From contig CAWZYM010000297.1 of the NCBI GenBank assembly GCA_963966185.1, forward strand, positions 216,739 to 280,738: a stretch of 64,000 nt of DNA. Direction: 5' to 3'. Below, piece after piece: positions 45,275 through 56,575 of the stretch. The DNA comes from Rhabditoides inermis. Lineage: Eukaryota > Nematoda > Chromadorea > Rhabditida > Rhabditidae. The position numbers were made by a program, and so were the translations under genes. Each line of letters opens with the position of its first letter. Position 1 is the stretch's first letter. Below the pieces are notes generated by a model that had not been told where the DNA came from, made no database searches, and saw only the letters and a program-made list of their open reading frames with translations.

Positions 45275-47985
45275 ATGAAGACTCTCCTGCTACTCGCGGC
45301 GACAGCGGCCTTCGCAGCGGCACAGGTTAGTGCCCGTCTTTCTATAGAGTAGGTGAGTAGGCTCGCAAATGAGTTCCAGTCACGAGATAAAGATATAGAC
45401 AGGGTACCTAATAACTAAAACGTCGTTGAATGATGCACGTGTTTTTTTTTCAAAAAAGAAAGAAATAAGAAGCGAGTACCAACCGAACACGCAAATATGA
45501 GATCAATTGTCTGTTGGATAAATGGTTCGGTATACTGTGGAGTTGTAGAGCTGTTGGATAACATAGTTTTTTCATGTTGAGCTAGGTTCGAGCAATAGCG
45601 TTTTTGGAATGTACTGATCGAACACAATTCGCTATCCGAGATTTCGTCAGTGAATCCCGAAATATGTAGTTACTTGTTTTCAGCAATGCTCGAACTTCTT
45701 GACGGAAGAAGACAAAAGCATGGATACGTGGCTGCACTGTCTGGAGAATAAGATCAAGTTCGAAGATCCGGCTCCTTCCGGATATGAATGGGGCAAAGGA
45801 CTGCCCACAAACAACAAGAGGTGGTTCACCCGTATCATGGACACATTGAAATGTGAGATTGCAGGAAGAAGCGCTTCATTCTGGACGACGCTGGTCGATT
45901 CGAGTGGCCGAACGGCCGCGTTCCCTACAACATCACATGCGACTTCAACCAGTGCCAGAGGGCTCAGATCGCTCAGGCAATGGCTATGTGGGTCGACCTG
46001 AGATCTTGCATGTGTTAATCAAGAGTTCGCTATATAACCTTATATTCATCTTCTAATTTTAAAGTAAAGTGTCTAGTTCAGGTTCCATGAAGACACGTGC
46101 ATCAGTTTCGAGCCTGCGACGGCGGCTGATGCTGTGTCGAATGGAGGCGTCTTGCAGATTGTCAGAAACGATACACTAAACAAAGTTGGAGTCTACGAGA
46201 AACACTTCAAAAACTATCACTTTGTGAATGGGAAAGCGCGATTCTACTCATTCGATCACTATGTTGGTTATAAGGGGCGAACTAATCAATGAACCCTGCA
46301 ATTGCAGCTAATCTATAAGAACGATGCTCTCGACGGGTTCAGTTTCACTGCTATTCACGAACTCTATCATTCTCTGGGATTCCAGCATGAGCACCAGAGG
46401 TAGATATTTGATTCGAAATCAGCTTGTTTTGCTGACCATTATACTGTCGTGGATTTTGAACACCGTATAGTCTACAACCTGCGAACGACGTTCATATTGT
46501 TGAGTCGATGTCACATGCATATGACTTTACTTTTCCTAGTGATTCTCAAGCGCGAACGAATCGATGCGTTTCGTTAACTGACCTAGGTTGTCGGTACTAC
46601 AAACTCTCCACTAATTGGCGATTATATAAAAACTGGAGTTATTTTCAGACCTGACCGTCCTACCGCAGACTATCGCGGATACCCCACAGAGTCACCAAGC
46701 AACATAATGACACTTGGTAGACACGCTCATGTTACAAAACTCACCCTATCCTCTAGGACCGTTCGATGTCAACTCAATTTCTCACTACCGTATAGGATTG
46801 AGAAACGATTTATCAGCTGTACTTTCGTATTCCGATGTCTGGCGAATCAACAAACTGTACAACTGCACCCGTACTACCAACGGGAAACCGATTATTGTGA
46901 GTAAGCAGTTTTCAGGGACTTTCCATAGGGTACATCAAACGATGTTCGATGTCTTCAGCCGCTAGCCCTGCCAGAAAGAAATCCGACTTGAAACTTAAAG
47001 TCCGGGGCCAAGCATTTTCAATTAGATGAATTGGATGAACATGGTCGAGAGACGAGACACATATTTCAGCTTGCATCAGAGCAACCGGATGTGAACATTG
47101 TGAGACCGGAGCCGACTTACGCAACAAAAGCACCGAATTCGTGTACGCAAGCGGACAAGAAACAACCCTGCGAGTTTGGCTATCTATACGTGTACGATCG
47201 CGCTACAAAAACGGTACGCAACGTGTCTTTAAAAAATAACAACCTCGAAAATGTTTCAGATCAAGAAAACTGAAGTCTACACGGGTTTCAGCGTTTGTGT
47301 GATAGAAATTGATGGGAAACGAGCGGTGCTGAGTATGCTGAATGTGGACGCGAGCGGCACTGTGTGTGCGACTGGAGTGGTGAACAACGCGAGACTCGAG
47401 TATCAAACAGTGCTCGTCTCGCGGATGTACCACGCCAGGCAGTGCGATGTTGTCGTCGAGACACTCTACCCCGCACAGCCGCAGATAATCTGCCTCCATA
47501 TTCCCGGCGGCGACAACGCTACGACAACTGCTGCAATCACTACTACCGAGGCTGCCACGACAACCACCACATCTACTGCGACATCTACGACTGCTGGAGG
47601 CGAGTGCAGGAAGCAAGCCGATGCTGACGTCCTCGACTGGACCAATGTGTACAACTTCGAGCGCGCGTCTCGCAAGGTTGGTCGTGGGCCGCGGAAACGC
47701 GAGAACTCGTTTTTTTCAGATGGTAGTAATGGAAAACGAATCGTTCTGGAGCAGAAGCGGTTTCGATTTCTACATTGATGGAGTGTAGGTGATACTGTAT
47801 ACGGCGATGGTCTGAGTTGCGTTTTCAGTCAGCTGAGCATTGACCGATCGTCAGCAACTGCTAGATGTTTCACCTACGCCTTCTCGAACGGAGTACTTTC
47901 CAAGAAGCAGGATGGACATGCAGCTCACTGCGACACTGTGTTCCTGTTTGCAGGCGACAACTCTATATGCCTTCAAGTTGTGTAG
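45275..47985 (+). CDS. Secreted astacin-type metalloprotease, unit 1
   Basis: Eleven exons join to 524 residues: 45275-45325, 45684-45820, 45865-45987, 46082-46262, 46308-46399, 46649-46716, 46757-46896, 47070-47213, 47260-47676, 47720-47784, 47829-47985. Domains: signal peptide (MKTLLLLAATAAFAAA), propeptide ending in a furin-like RKKR (~residues 63-66), then FEWPNGRVPYNI as in mature astacins. The zinc motif HELYHSLGFQHEHQR (H181, H185, H191; catalytic E182) is complete. The Met-turn reads SISHY, so the usual Met is Ser226 while the zinc-coordinating Tyr228 is kept. A cysteine-containing region, a Thr-rich mucin-like linker (~residues 375-400) and an unassigned C-terminal domain (DWTNVYNFERAS to the end) follow. 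Typical nematode astacins have EGF/CUB domains instead. Confidence 0.88.
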
Positions 47986-48262
47986 ATCAAATGCGAATAA
48001 AGTTGTTTACAAACGGCGTCCCTCTATCGCTCTTTCGCTTTCTTTCACAGTTATTATGAAATAATCCAGTGCGACAACACAATAACACAGATAACAGAAT
48101 AGACATTGAGAAATGGTTTACCAACACTGTGAAACCTGCGCATTGACTCTGCTTTATCGTGCAGTATAGTGTAGTGGAGGATACATGAATCAATCTTGTT
48201 TATCGTCATGTGCAACTATATAGTCTCCTTTTTCAAAAATAAACGTTATTGTTTCAGTGTCC

Positions 48263-48843
48263 ATGTCGCAGCAGCCACAGTCTACTACACAGAAGCACAG
48301 GGAGTTTGTCAACGAACCGATTTGCAACAAACCGGTAAACACTTATCAAAGTACTATGCATTATAGAAGACTCATCACGAGATGTCGCAATGCATGTTCA
48401 GACCACTGCGATTGCCGGTATCGGACCGCGCGCTGCCGACAATCTCGCAAGTAACAACTTCAACAGCGTATGTTTCTTCCATCTGACTGACTGACATTGA
48501 GAGTATTTTTTTCTAACCCGCAGGCGCGTCAAGTGCTGGGCCAGAACCTGGTGATGGAACAAAATCGCGAGACATTCAAAGGGTGGATGAAGGTGTGTTC
48601 CGTAGCTGTGTGGACGATGAGAAAGATGACACGTTTGTAGCCGCACAGAGACGGTGTATTTCACCAATGAGTACTTATTTGTTGCAGGACACTGCTGGAT
48701 CTCGCAGCGACCGCGCCGTTGCAGCGTACAACTGTCTCAATGAGTGGACACAACAGAACACGACGACCATCCACACCCCTCACTTATCACATGTATCACT
48801 TTTGCCCAACTGCACATCGTTCTCGTTTATCATCTTCATCTAA
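48263..48843 (+). CDS. BAF paralog type 2 with C-terminal extension, unit 1
   Basis: Four exons (48263-48334, 48402-48467, 48524-48592, 48688-48843) join to 120 residues. The BAF fold is recognisable: STTQKHREFVNEPICNKP, the helix-hairpin-helix DNA-binding signature IAGIGPRAADNL, ARQVLGQNLVM, FKGWMK, and AAYNCLNEWTQQN where BAF ends. About 30 extra residues follow, ending in a hydrophobic stretch (CTSFSFIIFI). Canonical BAF is 89-90 residues, so the tail is unusual. Exon boundaries coincide with those of type 1, showing shared descent. A role in binding DNA is expected; whether the tail targets a membrane is inference. Confidence 0.87.
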
Positions 48844-49243
48844 TCATGTATTCCGATTAAATATGTGCATAGAAAATAAACGACTTGTACCGACTTGTAC
48901 TGAAGTGTACTGATACACAGCAAATCGTAATGTTTGTATGAGACGTAAAATTAAAAAAAAACATAAGGTTTGAGAACGCTGATCGCTGATGCATACATAT
49001 GTATTGTAGGGATCATATTGTTCAAGACAGTTTCGTTTTGACTCACCGTGTGAATATGATGCTAAGTAGGGTTTTATCGGAATGAAACAATGCAAATTCT
49101 CAGTCTCCCATTCTCTCGAACAATAACAGATAATTGCGTCAGTTTGTCTGAAACTCAATCGACTTCTTTCACTTTTTCTAAGTAGGATCGAAATATCAAA
49201 TATTTAATTAAAAAAACTTCAACATTAAAAACAACTTCATTAT

Positions 49244-51082
49244 TTAATTCCGTTTACGATAATCAAGTAGTCGTTGCAGTCTCGTATTGGAAAGACGATA
49301 CCACTGGTAGTTCTCTTCCGGATGCACTTCTTCCTCCCCAAACTGCTCTTTGATGAAAAGCTGAACACAAACTGATTGTCAGGTGGACAGATTGATTTGT
49401 ATAGACCTCTGGCACGAATCGTCGATTGAAAGCGTTGATGTTATGGAGTGTGTTGTTGCAAAACGTGCCATTCGCCATCGGCTTCTCAGTGTAGCCCAAC
49501 TCGTTGAGATTCGCTTGCATTTCCTCGATCTCATCATACGCGTCTTCATCAAGAGTCGAGTTGGACTCGTCAGTCAGCGGCTCGAATAGATCCTAGAACA
49601 AAACTGTGATCCAGAGCAGAGCGCCAAACCTCGTAGATGCCAAGAAACCGATAGAGCTGTTGATAGGAAAAGTATGCGCTGGGATCGTGTTTCTTGCCCG
49701 GGTTCGAGTCTCCGTGGCCGACGATATTCAGCGGATGCATGCGATACTTCTCGAGTAGATGGCGTACAAGAGAGTGAACCGATGCAATCTGCTCGAGCAA
49801 TTCTTTGTACTGACTACTCGAGTAAACTTGCCTGTTCATCGGCAAACGGTTCGTCTCCGCTGTTAACCATTTCAATACCGACAGAATTGTTGTTTACAGG
49901 TTTGATTCCATTCCAGCTGAAAAAACGTGACTTGGATTTGTGTTTGTCTGGAATACCCGCCGACGCCTGCGTGCCAAGCACGGAAGTAGTCAGAGACCAT
50001 ATAGTAGACAGTACCATCTCGATCAACTAAGAACGAAGAAGTGTATTTATCCAGGGAGGAACAACTTCCAGCCTCTTACTATGTACCAATACAGATGACC
50101 CCTTTGAGTTTTGCCATTTTTTTAATTGCATTTCAGCAACAAAAAAACAATAACAAAAATTACCGATATAGTTAACGGAAAGTCCCGCCACGAAATATGT
50201 ATCAAACGTCTTTCGATAAGTGAGGTCATACGAATTATGGAGTAGTATGATCTTTGGAAGGACGCAAATCTAAAATCGAAGTGATTGTGAGGTGATTTCC
50301 GACTTGATTGCCGAAACAAGCTTCCATGCTGAAAAGTACCTTGTTGTAATCGTGAGTCTGATCTCGAATGTCCACAAACTTGTCAAAGGGAATCGCACTC
50401 GGCCGCGAAATGCTCTGAATTAACGTTGAGTTGATTAACGATAAACGAATAATCGAAAATCGATTAACCGGTAGGAAATTTTTATCAACCTATTTACGAT
50501 CAATCGTTCAATCAAAATTTTCGTGACCGATCGAACCATGAATAAACCAAGCGTATTGCTCGATAGCCCGGAAACGCACCGCACTGTGGCACCAGCCTAT
50601 CTCGGCGCACGATTGAAAGGGCGACTTGACGCCCTCCAACTGATCCATGCGCACCTTGTCGTGGTGACACCGCAGCACCGGGTCCGGCCCCGGATCGTCG
50701 AGGGCTGGAACGAGTTCAAGCCGTGTTATATGAAAGGTGTTCTATATGAATAGATATGTAGACAAAGATAGCATGTATATGTAGCATCTTATAAGATATG
50801 CATAGATACAGCGTACCTGTCCAGTTCGAGGCGATCGCGATGCACCTATTGCAGTCGTATTGTGGATCGGGGTCATCGTGCGGTTTCAAATCCTGAAATT
50901 CGGTCAATTATGTTTTTCGAACAACGACTCACTGGAGTTGTGGCAGGAGGTGGTTCGAAGTAAGAAGTGTATATGAAATACGAGAGAGACGCCACAATGA
51001 GTATAGCCATGATAGAAACAAGCCGACGCTTGTGTCGCTCTTTGCGGATCGAACGGCGATGAGAGAACACTATAGGTTTCAT
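49244..51082 (-). CDS. Membrane-anchored AmiD-like N-acetylmuramoyl-L-alanine amidase, unit 1
   Basis: Ten exons join to 382 residues: 50933-51082, 50817-50892, 50580-50704, 50340-50414, 50164-50269, 49957-50026, 49832-49916, 49630-49788, 49407-49592, 49244-49360. A basic N-terminus and one membrane span (IMAILIVASLSYFIYTSYF) form a type II anchor; a cysteine-containing linker follows. Residues ~143-275 are an Amidase_2 domain: IILLHNSYD, VDRDGTVYYMV, RAWHAGVGG, NSVGIEMVNSG and IVGHGDSNPGKKHDP. H153, H254 and D264 match the zinc ligands and E216 the catalytic glutamate of the AmiD/AmpD family, which cuts the bond between peptidoglycan sugar and peptide. The C-terminal ~100 residues (NLNELGYTEKP, NINAFNRRFVPE) align with the AmiD C-terminal peptidoglycan-binding-like domain. 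The seventh intron uses a GC donor. Bacterial origin is inferred. Confidence 0.85.
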
Positions 51083-51636
51083 AAGTGCTCGAATGCCTGC
51101 TCAAGCGGTCTATGGTGCCAACACACCTCTTTTGCAGAGACGCCTCTAGCGTTTTCTTGAGCCACAACAATGCGCAATCAGGCTTTGCCGATAGCCTGTA
51201 AGAAAAGTAATACAATTGTTTTCTTACAATATGATACTGCGTATCAGCATGTACTTCCTATCATCTATCCGCTTTCATTTCGTTTTGCCGAAGCAGTGCT
51301 GCTGCAAAATAGGATGAAGCGGAAACTTCAGTAATGTTTTTTTCAGACAACGCAGACGTCTTTAAAATGATCGTACACATTAAAGGATTTATCAGGACAA
51401 TGTAATCTTGCCTGATCTTCAGGTTGAGGTCGCTTTTGTTCTCGTCAATGAGAAGTTCTTTTTAAATTGTATTAACATAGAAAAATTGTTTGTATTTTTA
51501 ACAATTTTTCTGCGCAAACAGAACTTCAAAACTTGTCTTCATTGAAGGGAACGAAACGAAAGCGACCCCATCTTGAAGATCAGGGAATAATACATTGTCC
51601 GAAAAAGTCCTTTGAAGAAGTCATGCTCAAGACAGC

Positions 51637-51644
51637 TATATAAA
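51637..51644 (+). promoter_or_regulatory. TATA box of the BAF type 1 gene and duplication breakpoint
   Basis: TATATAAA lies 70 bp upstream of the BAF type 1 ATG and marks the exact junction between units 1 and 2. The same TATAAAGACAATCATTTGCA recurs at 44303 and 58971. Confidence 0.6.
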
Positions 51645-51713
51645 GACAATCATTTGCAACAATCAGTCATTTTTTCATTCTCACTTTTTCCTGATATAAT
51701 CAGTTGGTTCAAA

Positions 51714-52169
51714 ATGCAATCCACTACCGTCAAACACCGTGCATTCATCTCCGAGCCAATCGGAGACAAAGACGTAAGTATTTTTTGTTTGATTTTTCAG
51801 TTTCAGAAAAGTAGTTGTGAATCGAACCACCGTGTTTCAGGTGAACGCAATAGCTGGCATTGGTACCATTGCCGCTAGCAATCTATCAAAGGCCAACATC
51901 ACGAAAGTAAGTTTGAAAACACTGAAAAACATCAATACGAGTTTGCATTAACTTCACAATCTTTACCGACTAGTTACAGGCGCAGCAAGTTCTGGGACAA
52001 TTTCTATCGCTCGGTCAGAGTGAGGATCGTTTCTGCGAGTGGCTCAAGGTAGTACTCTGGTCAAAGAACGGATGTTTACAGGTTTTTCCAGGCGAATGCC
52101 GGAAGTCGCAGGGATCGCGCGATGCTTGCATACCACTGCCTCAAAGAGTGGGTCGAGCAGAATATGTGA
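51714..52169 (+). CDS. BAF paralog type 1, intact copy, unit 2
   Basis: Four exons join to 90 residues, the normal BAF length. It reads STTVKHRAFISEPIGDKD, IAGIGTIAASNL (the helix-hairpin-helix signature), AQQVLGQFLSL, FCEWLK and ends CLKEWVEQNM, matching BAF from end to end at perhaps 45% identity. BAF bridges DNA, assembles the nuclear envelope and coats foreign cytosolic DNA. Because the sequence departs from the very conserved BAF-1 of other nematodes, this is a paralog and not the essential gene. The start is 70 bp from a TATA box. Confidence 0.9.
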
Positions 52170-52602
52170 CATTCTCCTTCGCCATTCAACTCGCCTCGAA
52201 AATCATAACCGTCTAACCATCTATATCCATTTTTTCGTATCACTTCCAGCTGTGTATTGTATTCAGTTGCGTACCGTAACTTTCACTTCCAGCTGACATT
52301 GCTCTTTAATTATCCGATAAATATTATATGAGCGTTTTCAAGTTGTGACTGTTTTGCAAAATCATAACAATAGCTGTGCAGAAAATTTTCCCGATTTTTG
52401 ATTGAATAGAGGTGACAAAATCGCGGGAGCTGATCAGAAAGGAGCCGCCAAGCTCTATTGAAAACTGTTTTGATATGGCAGAAAGTATTCAAATCCTGTC
52501 GATTTAATGATCTTTCCGCAGGGGTGTGACGAAGGAAACCATTGTTCGGAGGGTTTAAATAGAGGGCAGTGGAAGTGGGAAACATGGAAAGCGGAAGCAG
52601 CT

Positions 52603-55317
52603 ATGAAGACTCTCCTGCTACTCGCGGCGACAGCGGCCTTCGCAGCGGCACAGGTTAGTGCCCGTCTTTCTATAGAGTAGGTGAGTAGGCTCGCAAATGA
52701 GTTCCAGTCACGAGATAAAGATATAGACAGGGTACCTAATAACTAAAACGTCGTTGAATGATGCACGTGTTATTTTTTCAAAAAAGAAAGAAATAAGAAG
52801 CGAGTACCAACCGAACACGCAAATATGAGATCAATTGTCTGTTAGATAAATGGTTCGGTATACTGTGGAGTTGTAGAGCTGTTGGATAACATAGTTTTTT
52901 CATGTTGAGCTAGGTTCGAGCAATAGCGTTTTTGGAATGTACGGATCGAAAACAAATCGCTATCCGAGATTTTGTCAGTAAATCCCGATCACAAGATATG
53001 TAGTTACTTGTTTTTCAGCAATGCTCGAACTTCTTGACGGAAGAAGACAAAAGCATGGATACGTGGCTGCACTGTCTGGAGAATAAGATCAAATTCGAAG
53101 ATCGGGCTCCTTCCGGATATGAATGGGGCAAAGGACTGCCCACAAACAACAAGAGGTGGCTCACTCGTATCATGGACACATTGAAATGTGAGATTGCAGG
53201 AAGAAGCGCTTCATTCTGGACGACGCTGGTCGATTCGAGTGGCCGAACGGCCGCGTTCCCTACAACATATCATGCGACTTCAACCAGTGCCAGAGGGCTC
53301 AGATCGCTCAGGCAATGGCTATGTGGGTCGACCTGAGATCTTGCATGTGTTATTCAAGAATTCGCTAAAAAACGTTATATTCAGCTTCTAATTACAAAAT
53401 AAAGTGTCTAGTTCAGGTTCCATGAAGACACGTGCATCAGTTTCGAGCCTGCGACGGCGGCTGATGCTGTGTCGAATGGAGGCGTCTTGCAGATTGTCAG
53501 AAACGATACACTAAACAAAGTTGGAGTCTACGAGAAACACTTCAAAAACTATCACTTTGTGAATGGGAAAGCGCGATTCTACTCATTCGATCACTATGTT
53601 GGTTATAAGGGGCGAACTAATCAATGAACCCTGCAATTGCAGCTAATCTATAAGAACGATGCTCTCGACGGGTTCAGTTTCACTGCTATTCACGAACTCT
53701 ATCATTCTCTGGGATTCCAGCATGAGCACCAGAGGTAGATATTTGATTCGAAATCAGCTTGTTTTGCTGACCATTATACTGTCGTGGATTTTGAACACCG
53801 TATAGTCTACAACCTGCGAACGACGTTCATATTGTTGAGTCGATGTCACATGCATATGACTTTACTTTTCCTAGTGATTCTCAAGCGCGAACGAATCGAT
53901 GCGTTTCGTTAACTGACCTAGGTTGTCGGTACTACAAACTCTCCACTAATTGGCGATTATATAAAAACTGGAGTTATTTTCAGACCTGACCGTCCTACCG
54001 CAGACTATCGCGGATACCCCACAGAGTCACCAAGCAACATAATGACACTTGGTAGACACGCTCATGTTACAAAACTCACCCTATCCTCTAGGACCGTTCG
54101 ATGTCAACTCAATTTCTCACTACCGTATAGGATTGAGAAACGATTTATCAGCTGTACTTTCGTATTCCGATGTCTGGCGAATCAACAAACTGTACAACTG
54201 CACCCGTACTACCAACGGGAAACCGATTATTGTGAGTAAGCAGTTTTCAGGGACTTTCCATAGGGTACATCAAACGATGTTCGATGTCTTCAGCCGCTAG
54301 CCCTGCCAGAAAGAAATCCGACTTGAAACTTAAAGTCCGGGGCCAAGCATTTTCAATTAGATGAATTGGATGAACATGGTCATATAAGACACATATTTCA
54401 GCTTGCATCAGAGCAACCGGATGTGAACATTGTGAGACCGGAGCCGACTTACGCAACAAAAGCACCGAATTCGTGTACGCAAGCGGACAAGAAACAACCC
54501 TGCGAGTTTGGCTATCTATACGTGTACGATCGCGCTACAAAAACGGTACGCAACGTGTCTTTAAAAAATAACAACCTCGAAAATGTTTCAGATCAAGAAA
54601 ACTGAAGTCTACACGGGTTTCAGCGTTTGTGTGATAGAAATTGATGGGAAACGAGCGGTGCTGAGTATGCTGAATGTGGACGCGAGCGGCACTGTGTGTG
54701 CGACTGGAGTGGTGAACAACGCGAGACTCGAGTATCAAACAGTGCTCGTCTCGCGGATGTACCACGCCAGGCAGTGCGATGTTGTCGTCGAGACACTCTA
54801 CCCCGCACAGCCGCAGATAATCTGCCTCCATATTCCCGGCGGCGACAACGCTACGACAACTGCTGCAATCACTACTACCGAGGCTGCCACGACAACCACC
54901 ACATCTACTGCGACATCTACGACTGCTGGAGGCGAGTGCAGGAAGCAAGCCGATGCTGACGTCCTCGACTGGACCAATGTGTACAACTTCGAGCGCGCGT
55001 CTCGCAAGGTTGGTCGTGGGCCGCGGAAACGCGAGAACTCGTTTTTTTCAGATGGTAGTAATGGAAAACGAATCGTTCTGGAGCAGAAGCGGTTTCGATT
55101 TCTACATTGATGGAGTGTAGGTGATACTGTATACGGCGATGGTCTGAGTTGCGTTTTCAGTCAGCTGAGCATTGACCGATCGTCAGCAACTGCTAGATGT
55201 TTCACCTACGCCTTCTCGAACGGAGTACTTTCCAAGAAGCAGGATGGACATGCAGCTCACTGCGACACTGTGTTCCTGTTTGCAGGCGACAACTCTATAT
55301 GCCTTCAAGTTGTGTAG
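52603..55317 (+). CDS. Secreted astacin-type metalloprotease, unit 2
   Basis: Second copy of the 45275-47985 gene with the same eleven-exon structure, zinc motif HELYHSLGFQHEHQR, Ser in place of the Met-turn Met (SISHY) and Thr-rich linker. A few amino-acid changes lie in the propeptide (EDRAPSGYEW instead of EDPAPSGYEW). Intron 7 differs by 3 bp and short replacements. Reading frame is open throughout. Confidence 0.88.
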
Positions 55318-55594
55318 ATCAAATGCGAATAAAGTTGTTTACAAACGGCGTCCCTCTATCGCTCTTTCGCTTTCTTTCACAGTTATTATGAAATAATCCA
55401 GTGCGACAACACAATAACACAGATAACAGAATAGACATTGAGAAATGGTTTACCAACACTGTGAAACCTGCGCATTGACTCTGCTTTATCGTGCAGTATA
55501 GTGTAGTGGAGGATACATGAATCAATCTTGTTTATCGTCATGTGCAACTATATAGTCTCCTTTTTCAAAAATAAACGTTATTGTTTCAGTGTCC

Positions 55595-56175
55595 ATGTCG
55601 CAGCAGCCACAGTCTACTACACAGAAGCACAGGGAGTTTGTCAACGAACCGATTTGCAACAAACCGGTAAACACTTATCAAAGTACTATGCATTATAGAA
55701 GACTCATCACGAGATGTCGCAATGCATGTTCAGACCACTGCGATTGCCGGTATCGGACCGCGCGCTGCCGACAATCTCGCAAGTAACAACTTCAACAGCG
55801 TATGTTTCTTCCATCTGACTGACTGACATTGAGAGTATTTTTTTCTAACCCGCAGGCGCGTCAAGTGCTGGGCCAGAACCTGGTGATGGAACAAAATCGC
55901 GAGACATTCAAAGGGTGGATGAAGGTGTGTTCCGTAGCTGTGTGGACGATGAGAAAGATGACACGTTTGTAGCCGCACAGAGACGGTGTATTTCACCAAT
56001 GAGTACTTATTTGTTGCAGGACACTGCTGGATCTCGCAGCGACCGCGCCGTTGCAGCGTACAACTGTCTCAATGAGTGGACACAACAGAACACGACGACC
56101 ATCCACACCCCTCACTTATCACATGTATCACTTTTGCCCAACTGCACATCGTTCTCGTTTATCATCTTCATCTAA
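55595..56175 (+). CDS. BAF paralog type 2 with C-terminal extension, unit 2
   Basis: Identical in predicted protein to 48263-48843 as far as I can see, same exons shifted by 7332 bp. Confidence 0.87.
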
Positions 56176-56575
56176 TCATGTATTCCGATTAAATATGTGC
56201 ATAGAAAATAAACGACTTGTACCGACTTGTACTGAAGTGTACTGATACACAGCAAATCGTAATGTTTGTATGAGACGTAAAATTAAAAAAAAACATAAGG
56301 TTTGAGAACGCTGATCGCTGATGCATACATATGTATTGTAGGGATCATATTGTTCAAGACAGTTTCGTTTTGACTCACCGTGTGAATATGATGCTAAGTA
56401 GGGTTTTATCGGAATGAAACAATGCAAATTCTCAGTCTCCCATTCTCTCGAACAATAACAGATAATTGCGTCAGTTTGTCTGAAACTCAATCGACTTCTT
56501 TCACTTTTTCTAAGTAGGATCGAAATATCAAATATTTAATTAAAAAAACTTCAACATTAAAAACAACTTCATTAT

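Larger units (their letters stand above)
44303..51636. repeat. Tandem duplication unit 1 (7.33 kb)
   Basis: Unit 1 carries, in order, BAF paralog type 1 (broken), astacin, BAF paralog type 2 on the plus strand, and the AmiD-like amidase on the minus strand. It is repeated directly as 51637-58970 with an offset of 7332-7336 bp. Differences are sparse: an 8-bp insertion here in the type 1 BAF gene, small replacements near 45665 and 47045, and scattered single bases. The left boundary falls on a TATAAAGACAATCATTTGCA motif at 44303. Confidence 0.97.

Noticed and set aside
45852..45864. A 12-nt intron (gtgagattgcag) in the astacin gene
   Set aside because: It is far too short to be spliced and its removal creates a stop; the donor at 45821 gives a 44-nt intron and restores the RKKRF propeptide junction.
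47203..47616. 137-codon minus-strand frame inside the astacin gene, repeated in unit 2
   Set aside because: It is the antisense shadow of the astacin exon with Thr-rich linker; duplication of the unit explains its repetition.
50085..50110. A 15-nt micro-exon in the amidase between exons 5 and 6
   Set aside because: Skipping it joins SVNYI to VDRDG, which is exactly the AmiD/AmpD pattern; including it would insert residues in a conserved strand.
49244..51082. Animal peptidoglycan-recognition protein (PGRP)
   Set aside because: The fold family is the same, but the motifs and the extra C-terminal domain follow bacterial AmiD, and PGRP-specific cysteines near the domain start were not seen.
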